8,334 nt of DNA, from assembly GCA_903934745.1 (NCBI GenBank), contig CAIZOZ010000535.1, forward strand, positions 1 through 8,334, in the 5' to 3' direction. Shown here in pieces: positions 1-4,592 of the stretch. A program made the position numbers and the translations under genes. A model generated the notes under the pieces. It had not been told where the DNA came from, made no database searches, and saw only the letters and a program-made list of their open reading frames with translations. The DNA comes from an uncultured cyanobacterium. Its GTDB lineage: Bacteria; Cyanobacteriota; Cyanobacteriia; PCC-6307; Cyanobiaceae. How positions within the stretch are numbered: the stretch's first letter is position 1; the number at the start of each line of letters is the position of its first letter.

Positions 1-156
1 GGTTCCGGTGAGCCAGCCACCCAGTGCCAGATAGGCGGTGGGGAAGAGCAGCAGACCGGACCAGCCCACAAAAACGAAGCGGTCGCGCTTGAGCCAGTCG
101 TCGAGGATGTCGAACCATCCGCGAGCGGCAGGAGCGCGCCCAACTGCGATCGTCAT
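1..156 (-). CDS. psbD: Photosystem II D2 reaction-centre protein, N-terminal part (cut by left edge)
   Basis: This encodes the first 52 residues of D2, the core subunit that with D1 binds the primary electron-transfer cofactors of photosystem II in the thylakoid membrane. The protein begins MTIAVGRAP and continues through the stromal segment GWFDILDDWLKRDRFVFVGW into the first membrane helix, ending with ALGGWLTGT at the window edge. This N-terminus is nearly invariant in cyanobacteria and is recognised directly. The ATG is at 156-154, and translation is open to base 1 in the same frame. There is no clear Shine-Dalgarno before the start; the bases just upstream instead form a small dyad with an HLR1-like motif (separate entry). 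It diverges from the UPF0367-like gene. In most cyanobacteria psbC overlaps the psbD 3' end, but that would lie outside the window. Confidence 0.97.
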   Translation of the reverse strand, partial: MTIAVGRAPAARGWFDILDDWLKRDRFVFVGWSGLLLFPTAYLALGGWLTGT

Positions 157-343
157 GAGAGTGCTTAACGATGCGTTACACAGCCACTGTACGGGTCCCG
201 GGGCGCTCGTGCGCAGCCCCCTCGCCCCAGATCGACGGAATGAGTAAATGTGCCTACGACCTGCCCGCGTCAGCCGGTGATTCGCCAGAGTGGAGGTCTC
301 ACCGCCGTCTCCCGACGGCGACCGCGTCACCACTTTCCCAACC
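157..343. other. Divergent intergenic region, psbD / UPF0367-like gene
   Basis: These 187 bases must hold the promoters for psbD (leftward) and the 87-residue gene (rightward). The one AT-richer patch lies around 239-251 (GAATGAGTAAATG on the plus strand). It gives poor -10-like hexamers on both strands (TAAATG rightward, TTTACT leftward), and I see no convincing -35 partner. Apart from the HLR1-like dyad near 165-180 I find no other defined site and no coding sequence. Confidence 0.5.
165..180. promoter_or_regulatory. HLR1-like RpaB-binding motif overlapping a 13-bp dyad before psbD
   Basis: On the plus strand the bases TTAACG-ATGC-GTTACA fit the HLR1 consensus (G/T)TTACA-WWNN-(G/T)TTACA. 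The second half matches fully, the first half matches at four of six positions, and the two W positions fit. HLR1 is the known binding site of the light-response regulator RpaB in cyanobacteria. The same bases hold a perfect inverted repeat, TAACG-ATG-CGTTA (166-178). In the psbD mRNA this could form a hairpin ending about 9 nt before the start codon. The position is unusually close to the ATG for a promoter element, so chance or an RNA-level role remains possible. Confidence 0.3.
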
Positions 344-607
344 ATGTACGTCGTCGAGCTCTCCCTCCGGCTCAGCCCCATGCCCATCGCCGTGGAGCGC
401 AAGGAGCTCGAGGCGGCCCGGGCGCTTTATGGAGAGGTGCGCCAGGCCATGGAGAGCGGCCATCCCAAGCTGCTCGACCTCAGCTGCGAAAAGGACGAGA
501 ACAAACAGGTGAGCCTGCTCAGCAGTGAGATTCTCGCCGTGCAGACCTACGAGAAGTCGGCCGGTGGCGGCGGCGGCAAACGACCCGGCTTCAGCCTCGA
601 AGGTTGA
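344..607 (+). CDS. Conserved cyanobacterial protein, UPF0367-like
   Basis: This is an 87-residue soluble protein of unknown function. The sequence reads as a beta strand (YVVELSLRLSPMPIAV), a charged helix (ERKELEAARALYGEVRQAMESG), a strand (KLLDLSCE), then KQVSLLSSEILAVQTYEKS and a glycine-rich tail (about residues 74-78). The pattern of a start resembling MYVVEL, then SPMP, VERKE and LLDLSCEK, and AVQ near the end matches my memory of the cyanobacterial UPF0367 family. That assignment is from recall and could not be tested here. I chose the ATG at 344 because family proteins begin at this point; an upstream in-frame ATG at 290 would add 18 residues that look non-coding. No clear Shine-Dalgarno precedes it. 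The ABC ATPase gene follows on the same strand after 41 bases, suggesting co-transcription. No signal peptide or membrane segment is visible. Confidence 0.85.
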   Translation: MYVVELSLRLSPMPIAVERKELEAARALYGEVRQAMESGHPKLLDLSCEKDENKQVSLLSSEILAVQTYEKSAGGGGGKRPGFSLEG

Positions 608-648
608 TCGCCTCCCAACCCCTGCCCCAAGGGGGCTCAGCCAGCACC

Positions 649-1332
649 ATGCCCCCGCCGTTGATCCTGGACAGCCTGGACTTCTGCTGGCCCGGGGGCA
701 AGACCGCCCTGCGCAGCTGTGGGCTACGGATCGAGCGGCCGGGGCTGTGGATGTTGGTGGGCAGCAATGGCAGCGGCAAGAGCACCCTGCTGCGGCTGAT
801 CGCCGGCCTGCTGCAACCCTCCAGCGGAACGATCCACACCGTGCTCAAGCCGGCCTTGGTGTTCCAGAACCCTGACCATCAGCTGCTGCTGCCCAGCTGT
901 GCCAGCGATCTGCAACTGGGTCTGCCGGAGCAGCTCTCCGCCGCGCAGCGCCAGGCGCGGGTGGAGCTGGCCCTGGAGCAGGTGGGGCTAGCCGGCCTGG
1001 GCGGGCGGCCGATCCATACCCTCAGCGGCGGCCAGAAGCAAAGGCTGGCGATCGCCGGTGCCCTGGCCACCGAGGCCCAGTTGCTGCTGCTGGATGAACC
1101 CACCGCTCTGCTGGATCCCACCAGCCAGCGGGAGGTGATCATGTTGATCCGCAGACTCTGCAGCCGTGCCAAGGCCCCGCTGACGGCCCTGTGGATCACC
1201 CATCGCCTCGAGGAACTCGACCATTGCGACGGCGCCGCCCGCATGGACGCCGGTCGGATCGGGCCCTGGCAGAGCGGCGCTGCTTTACGCGTCAGCCTCA
1301 CCCCCTTGCCCGGTGGACGGGCGAAAAGGTAG
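649..1332 (+). CDS. ABC transporter ATP-binding protein, CbiO/EcfA type
   Basis: This 227-residue ABC ATPase has all motifs intact: Walker A GSNGSGKS (38-45), Q-loop in VFQNPDHQLLLPS (Q73), signature LSGGQ (125-129), Walker B LLLLDE (145-150) and switch histidine in WITHR (H185). The Q-loop form QNPDHQ is typical of CbiO/EcfA ATPases that energise uptake of cobalt, nickel or vitamins. No T-type membrane protein or substrate-binding subunit is encoded nearby, so the partner and substrate are unknown. Plant chloroplasts have related soluble ATPases (NAP/ABCI class) linked to metal homeostasis, so a role in cyanobacterial metal supply is possible but only an inference. I chose ATG 649; a TTG at 604 overlapping the previous stop would add 15 unstructured residues. 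The C-terminus is short, with no extra regulatory domain. Confidence 0.93.
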   Translation: MPPPLILDSLDFCWPGGKTALRSCGLRIERPGLWMLVGSNGSGKSTLLRLIAGLLQPSSGTIHTVLKPALVFQNPDHQLLLPSCASDLQLGLPEQLSAAQRQARVELALEQVGLAGLGGRPIHTLSGGQKQRLAIAGALATEAQLLLLDEPTALLDPTSQREVIMLIRRLCSRAKAPLTALWITHRLEELDHCDGAARMDAGRIGPWQSGAALRVSLTPLPGGRAKR

Positions 1333-1364
1333 GGTCTCAAGCGATCCGGTCAAGGCCGGTTCAT

Positions 1365-1436
1365 TCCTCGGTAGCTCAGTGGTAGAGCGGTCGGCTGTTA
1401 ACCGATTGGTCGCAGGTTCGAATCCCGCCCGGGGAG
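1365..1436 (+). tRNA. tRNA-Asn (anticodon GUU)
   Basis: A 72-base cloverleaf folds here. The acceptor stem is 1365-1371 with 1429-1435 (one T-G pair), the D stem is GCTC/GAGC at 1374-1377/1385-1388, and the anticodon stem is 1390-1394/1402-1406 around the loop CTGTTAA. The anticodon GTT is at 1397-1399. The variable loop is five bases, the T loop is TTCGAAT (1417-1423) and the discriminator is G1436. CCA is not encoded, so it must be added after transcription. The T stem GCAGG/CCCGC carries an A-C mismatch (A1414 with C1426), which is unusual. The gene starts 32 bases after the ABC ATPase stop. Confidence 0.97.
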
Positions 1437-1457
1437 TTTCATCCATCCATGCAGGCT

Positions 1458-1482
1458 CCCAGGCCTGTCCAGCCTGCCTGGG
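1458..1482 (+). terminator. Possible hairpin terminator after tRNA-Asn, lacking a T tract
   Basis: CCCAGGC (1458-1464) pairs perfectly with GCCTGGG (1476-1482) across an 11-base loop. It begins 22 bases after the tRNA discriminator base, a suitable place to end or process the precursor. No run of T follows, so it would not be a classical intrinsic terminator; it may only be a processing or stabilising structure. Confidence 0.3.
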
Positions 1483-1617
1483 GCTGCGTTCGGTTCAGGC
1501 CGGCTGGGCTTGATCAACGCAGGACAATCGCAACCTGGGACCAGGGTTTCGATCCGTCCATGCCCCCAGCGGCGCGAGCCCGAGCCCAGCGGCCAGCTAA
1601 TGCAACAAATTCCGGCG

Positions 1618-1670
1618 AAAAAAACCTGAAGATTTCCGCGGCGCCGCCCGCGTCAGGTCTCTGCTTTTTT
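1618..1670 (+). terminator. Terminator-like hairpin flanked by A7 and T6 runs
   Basis: ACCTGA (1624-1629) pairs with TCAGGT (1653-1658). Stacked inside it is CGCGG (1637-1641) with CCGCG (1648-1652) and a 6-base loop; a 7-base bulge separates the two helices on the left arm. On the plus strand TCTCTGC and then six T (1665-1670) follow; on the minus strand the A7 run (1618-1624) becomes a T run directly at the stem base. The structure therefore looks bidirectional. The only upstream plus-strand gene is the tRNA, 180 bases away, so this could end a tRNA read-through transcript or an unannotated small RNA. The bulge and the 6-base gap before the T run weaken the call. Confidence 0.45.
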
Positions 1671-1715
1671 CAGTCTTGGCAAGGCCTCTGATCGCCCTGT
1701 CCCGCCTGAGCAGCG

Positions 1716-1742
1716 GCGCCTGGCGGGCTGCCAGCCAGGCGC
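1716..1742. repeat. Perfect 9-bp inverted repeat upstream of rpaA
   Basis: GCGCCTGGC (1716-1724) and GCCAGGCGC (1734-1742) are exact reverse complements separated by nine bases, which themselves can add a GG/CC pairing. As RNA this is a very stable hairpin; as DNA it could be a protein-binding dyad. It lies about 130 bases before the rpaA start and about 40 bases before the best promoter-like patch. No T tract follows on either strand, so it is not an intrinsic terminator. Confidence 0.5.
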
Positions 1743-1774
1743 GAAGCCGCCGCACAGGAAGCGATGGGGGGGCA

Positions 1775-1787
1775 GAAACATTAAGAA
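1775..1787 (+). promoter_or_regulatory. Candidate -10 region for rpaA
   Basis: AAACATTAAGAAT is the only clearly AT-rich patch in the 230 bases before rpaA and contains TAAGAA, a partial match to TATAAT. No good -35 hexamer sits 16-18 bases upstream, which is not rare in cyanobacteria. If it is used, transcription would begin near 1794 and give a leader of about 77 bases that includes both hairpins described in the leader entry. Confidence 0.3.
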
Positions 1788-1789
1788 TG

Positions 1790-1860
1790 GCTCCCTGTTC
1801 CGTAGTCGCGGTAGGGAGTACCGCGGCGGGGAGCCCCATCCGAGCGCTCCCTGCGTACCC
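1790..1860 (+). promoter_or_regulatory. Structured rpaA leader with competing hairpins
   Basis: Two adjacent hairpins fit here. CGCGGTA (1807-1813) pairs with TACCGCG (1819-1825) around loop GGGAG and can extend to 1805/1827. GGGAGC (1829-1834) pairs with GCTCCC (1846-1851) across 11 bases. The octamer GCTCCCTG occurs twice (1790-1797 and 1846-1853), and GGGAG occurs twice (1814-1818 and in 1829-1833). Each GCTCCC can therefore pair with either GGGAG, so mutually exclusive folds are possible. The second hairpin ends 19 bases before the rpaA ATG. This resembles the layout of a regulated leader, but no ligand-binding family is recognised. Confidence 0.35.
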
Positions 1861-1870
1861 GCCGACCGCC

Positions 1871-2677
1871 ATGAAGCCCTGCATCCTGCTGATCGAAGAC
1901 GACGGCGACATGCGCGAGCTGGTGGCTGGTCACCTCGAGCACGGCGGCTTCGACGTGCAGCGAGCCGATGACGGCATCAAGGGCCAGGCCCTGGCCCTGC
2001 AATACGGGCCCGACCTGATCCTGCTGGATCTGATGCTGCCCAAGGTGGATGGCCTCACCCTGTGTCAGCGGCTGCGCCGCGACGAGCGCACCGCCAAGAT
2101 CCCAATCCTGATGCTCACGGCCCTGGGCAGCACCAAGGACAAAGTGAGCGGCTTCAACTCCGGCGCCGACGACTACCTGGCCAAGCCCTTTGATCTCGAG
2201 GAGCTGATGGTGCGGGTGAAAGCCCTGCTGCGGCGTTCAGAGCGGGCGCCCCTCTCCAGCAAGCACAACGAAATCCTCAGCTACGGCAGCCTCACCCTGG
2301 TGCCGGAACGTTTTGAAGCCATCTGGTTCGACCAACCGGTTCGGCTCACCCATCTGGAGTTCGAGCTGCTCCACTGCCTGCTGCAACGCCATGGCCAGAC
2401 CGTGGCCCCGTCGCTGATCCTCAAGGAAGTTTGGGGTTACGAACCCGACGACGACATCGAAACGATCCGTGTCCACGTGCGCCATCTGCGCACCAAGCTC
2501 GAACCCGATCCCCGCAAACCGCGCTTCATCAAAACCGTCTACGGCGCCGGCTACTGCCTGGAGCTGCCCACCGGCGACCAGCTGGCCACTCTGGAGCCCA
2601 TGATGAGCGAGGCCCGCGCGGCCCGACAGAAAACGGCTGCCGCCGCCCTCTCGGGCAACGGCAGCGAGGCCGCCTGA
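1871..2677 (+). CDS. rpaA: Two-component response regulator RpaA (OmpR/PhoB family)
   Basis: This is a 268-residue transcription factor: receiver domain (about 1-120), short linker, winged-helix DNA-binding domain (about 135-233). The receiver has the acidic pocket E9-D10-D11, phosphoacceptor D53 in LLDLMLP, T83 and K105. The effector domain contains segments close to RpaA of Synechococcus elongatus, including NEILSYGSLTLVPERFEAIW, LTHLEFELLHCLLQRHGQTV, EVWGYEPDDDIETIRVHVRH and TKLEPDPR. RpaA is the main output regulator of the KaiABC clock, phosphorylated through SasA and dephosphorylated by CikA, and was first linked to phycobilisome association with photosystem I. Start ATG 1871 matches the family N-terminus (MKPxIL); longer in-frame readings run into the leader. 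The Ala-rich tail after residue 235 (about 33 residues) is longer than the S. elongatus form as I recall it. It converges on holB with 7 bases between stops. RpaB was considered, but the DNA-binding domain fits RpaA better. Confidence 0.95.
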   Translation: MKPCILLIEDDGDMRELVAGHLEHGGFDVQRADDGIKGQALALQYGPDLILLDLMLPKVDGLTLCQRLRRDERTAKIPILMLTALGSTKDKVSGFNSGADDYLAKPFDLEELMVRVKALLRRSERAPLSSKHNEILSYGSLTLVPERFEAIWFDQPVRLTHLEFELLHCLLQRHGQTVAPSLILKEVWGYEPDDDIETIRVHVRHLRTKLEPDPRKPRFIKTVYGAGYCLELPTGDQLATLEPMMSEARAARQKTAAAALSGNGSEAA

Positions 2678-2684
2678 ACTTGCT

Positions 2685-3806
2685 TCAGGCCCCGATCCCG
2701 GCCATCTCCAGCAGCGCCACCTCCCAGGCCAGGCGGGGCTGCACATAAGCGCGCAGCTGGGACCGCAGACGCTCCAGCCGCTGCAGATCCACCCCGGGCC
2801 CCTGCCGCCGCCACAGGACCAGTTGCCACCAGGCCAGCAGCCAGAGTTGTTGCTCGCCATCGAGGGCCTCACTGAGATCCCTCGCCAACCCCAGGGCGGT
2901 GAGCGGATCACGATCCAGGACCAGCAGCCGCTCGGCCAGGCCCTCAGGCAGCTCCCGCCAGTGCCGGCGATGCTCCAGCAAGGCTCCGGGAGAACCCGCC
3001 GCCAGCTCCAGCAGTTCGGGAGGATCGCTTCTGACTGGGGCCATCGCCGGCGTTGGCTCGGCAGGCATGGTTTCGGCAGCAGCCCGTTCGCTGACTGCTG
3101 CGGTGGCCTCTGGCTGACCAACCGCCTTCTTGCCAGCGGCTTTCTTCGGTGCAGTTTTGTTCAGCAGGGCTGTCTCGGCAACGGCGACGGGGGGAGCCAC
3201 CGCCGGCAAGCCCGCCAGCACCTGGCCCACCAGCTGACTGGACAGGCGCACGAACGGAATCTGCTGGCAGCGGGAACGGATCGTGCTGAGCAACTGGTCT
3301 GGTGCTGCACAGATCAGGATCAACATGCCCGTTCCAGGCTCTTCGAGGGTCTTGAGCAGCGCATTGGCGGCCCCCTCGGCCATCGCCTCGGCCCCCTCCA
3401 GCACCACCAGGCCCCCAGGGGCCTCCACCGGATGGCGGGCCAGAAAACGGGTCAATTCGCGGATCTGCTCGAGGCGGATCTGGGGGGCACTACGGCGATT
3501 CACCCCCTCGGCCAGGGCCTCGGAGGCCTTCACCAGCCGGCCCTGATGCTGATAGGTGGGCTCCACCCAGAGCAGATCCGGATGGTTGCCCTGGGCCAGG
3601 CGGCGACGCAGGATCGGCAGCCCCGAGCGCCAGGACTCCGGCCCGGCCACCACCCCCTCCAGGAAGCGCAGCGCCGCCAGCCGCCGGCCGACACCATCGG
3701 CACCCGCGAACAGATAGGCCGGCGCGATCCGGCGGCGCTCGAGGGCGGCCTCCAGCAACGCCACCGCCCGGGGCTGACCCAGCAGATCGGCGAACAGCTC
3801 AGCCAT
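2685..3806 (-). CDS. holB: DNA polymerase III clamp-loader delta' subunit
   Basis: This 373-residue protein is the delta' subunit of the replicative clamp loader, which loads the beta sliding clamp at primer ends. The N-terminal AAA+ region (1-200) begins AELFADLLGQPRAVALLEAAL. It has a degenerate P-loop (GADGVGRR, 35-42, Arg replacing the Lys), GNHPDLLWVEPTYQHQGR (73-90), the segment NALLKTLEEPG (148-158) and the SRC motif (S178-R179-C180) whose arginine acts in trans on a neighbouring ATP site. A degenerate P-loop is normal for delta', which does not hydrolyse ATP. Cysteines of the zinc module found in E. coli delta' are absent (only C166 and C180 exist). Residues about 203-260 are a low-complexity Ala/Pro/Lys/Glu linker; the C-terminal helical collar domain follows from DPPELLELAAGSPG (261). 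Its ATG directly abuts the tmk stop (TGAATG), and an AGGGG precedes it, indicating coupled translation. Confidence 0.93.
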   Translation of the reverse strand: MAELFADLLGQPRAVALLEAALERRRIAPAYLFAGADGVGRRLAALRFLEGVVAGPESWRSGLPILRRRLAQGNHPDLLWVEPTYQHQGRLVKASEALAEGVNRRSAPQIRLEQIRELTRFLARHPVEAPGGLVVLEGAEAMAEGAANALLKTLEEPGTGMLILICAAPDQLLSTIRSRCQQIPFVRLSSQLVGQVLAGLPAVAPPVAVAETALLNKTAPKKAAGKKAVGQPEATAAVSERAAAETMPAEPTPAMAPVRSDPPELLELAAGSPGALLEHRRHWRELPEGLAERLLVLDRDPLTALGLARDLSEALDGEQQLWLLAWWQLVLWRRQGPGVDLQRLERLRSQLRAYVQPRLAWEVALLEMAGIGA

Positions 3807-4592
3807 TCAGGCCCCTGCGCCCGGCAGGCCCGGGGCCTCAGCCTCAAGCGCCACTGCAGGTGCCACTGCAGGTGCCACTGAAGGCGCCGGGGAGGGCGCC
3901 GCAGCGCGCTGATCGCCGCGGCCGAACGCGGCCTCCATCAGACGGCGGCACGCGATCGTGACCTCGGGCGCCGGAGCGCTGGCCTCCAGCCTTGACCAGC
4001 CCCGCTGCGCCGCCAACTGGCCGAAACCGGCGGCGACCCTGGCCAGAAAGGCCTCACCACTGGCCTCGATCCGGTCGGCAGGCCGGCCGTGGCGGCGCTG
4101 CAGGGACAGCGCCAGCGGCAGATCGAGCCAGAGGGTGAGATCGGCCCGCAGGCCAGCGGTGGCGATCGCCTCCAGCTGCGCGATCAAGGCCAGCGACAGC
4201 CCGCGGCCATAGCCCTGATAGGCGACCGTGGAACCGGCGAAGCGATCGCAGAGCACCCAGTCGCCAGCGGCCAGGGCAGGCTGAATCGTGGCCTCCACGT
4301 GCTGGGCCCGGTCGGCGGCATAGAGCAGCAGCTCCGCCGTCGGGCAGGGGGCCGCGGCTTCGGGCGGATGCAGCAGGAGACCTCGCAGGGCCTGACCCAG
4401 GGCCGTGCCGCCCGGCTCCCGGCTCACCAGCAATCGCGCCCCAGCTGGCAGCAGGCCGCTGGCGGGCAACCACTGGCGCAGGGCCTCGAGCTGGGTGGTT
4501 TTGCCGCAACCATCGATGCCCTCGAGCACCAGGAAGCGCCCCCGCGGCAGGGGACTGGAGGCGGGACGGGAAGCAGAATCAGCGGCGCTCAA
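3807..4592 (-). CDS. tmk: Thymidylate kinase (dTMP kinase)
   Basis: This enzyme phosphorylates dTMP to dTDP with ATP in dTTP synthesis. Motifs seen: P-loop GIDGCGKT (25-32), REPGG (58-62) for substrate binding, DRF (116-118) with GSTVAYQGYGRG, and the LID region RRHGRPADRIE (166-176). The reading is 261 residues against a usual length near 210. The excess is a short N-terminal lead and a 36-residue Ala/Pro-rich tail (226-261) partly encoded by a 12-bp tandem repeat. I chose TTG 4592 because no in-frame ATG or upstream start exists before the P-loop, and a GGAG (4605-4602) sits 9 bases upstream. This TTG overlaps the TGA stop of the ATPase gene (TTGA), so translation is probably coupled. The arrangement ATPase-tmk-holB is one compact minus-strand unit. 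Confidence 0.94.
   Translation of the reverse strand: MSAADSASRPASSPLPRGRFLVLEGIDGCGKTTQLEALRQWLPASGLLPAGARLLVSREPGGTALGQALRGLLLHPPEAAAPCPTAELLLYAADRAQHVEATIQPALAAGDWVLCDRFAGSTVAYQGYGRGLSLALIAQLEAIATAGLRADLTLWLDLPLALSLQRRHGRPADRIEASGEAFLARVAAGFGQLAAQRGWSRLEASAPAPEVTIACRRLMEAAFGRGDQRAAAPSPAPSVAPAVAPAVALEAEAPGLPGAGA
3848..3883. repeat. Three 12-bp tandem repeats in the tmk 3' end
   Basis: The units GCGCCACTGCAG, GTGCCACTGCAG and GTGCCACTGAAG follow one another without gaps. On the minus strand they encode a PSVA-PAVA-PAVA run in the Tmk tail. Unit length is a multiple of three, so copy-number change would preserve the frame; this looks like a young expansion by slippage. Confidence 0.85.

Larger units (their letters stand above)
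1437..1870 (+). other. Gene-free region upstream of rpaA with several hairpins
   Basis: These 434 bases between tRNA-Asn and rpaA contain no credible protein gene; reading frames crossing the region lack starts, composition or similarity I recognise. The region holds four structured elements. They are a T-tract-less hairpin just after the tRNA (1458-1482), a terminator-like hairpin flanked by A and T runs (1618-1670), a perfect 9-bp inverted repeat (1716-1742) and a folded leader immediately before rpaA (1790-1860). It probably carries the rpaA promoter and may encode a small RNA ending at the 1670 T run. The latter is an inference from structure only. Confidence 0.5.

Noticed and set aside
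38..528. Short plus-strand frames opposite psbD and before the UPF0367-like gene
   Set aside because: They are antisense to the near-invariant D2 N-terminus or out of frame with the conserved 87-residue protein, with no homology evident.
1534..1545. Short palindrome CCTGG-GA-CCAGG in the region before rpaA
   Set aside because: The two-base spacer is too short for an RNA hairpin with full pairing, the arms are only 5 bp, and nothing nearby suggests an operator.
1676..1870. In-frame N-terminal extension of RpaA by 65 residues
   Set aside because: RpaA proteins begin at MKPxIL just before the receiver domain; the extension crosses the strong leader hairpins and has no family similarity.
1437..1870. 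Known cyanobacterial small RNAs (Yfr1, 6S) or a recognised riboswitch
   Set aside because: I found neither the Yfr1 core motif nor a recognisable aptamer, so no named RNA family is assigned.
1597..1911. A 104-codon minus-strand frame in the region before rpaA
   Set aside because: It covers structured non-coding sequence, overlaps the rpaA start, and has no Shine-Dalgarno or recognisable domain.
2237..3121. A 294-codon minus-strand frame spanning the rpaA/holB junction
   Set aside because: It overlaps two well-supported genes in wrong frames; its Trp/Arg/Ser-rich start and mixed composition look non-coding.
2823..3881. A 352-codon plus-strand frame opposite holB and the tmk end
   Set aside because: It is antisense to the clear delta' gene, has biased shadow-like composition (Gln, His, Arg, Gly) and no motif.
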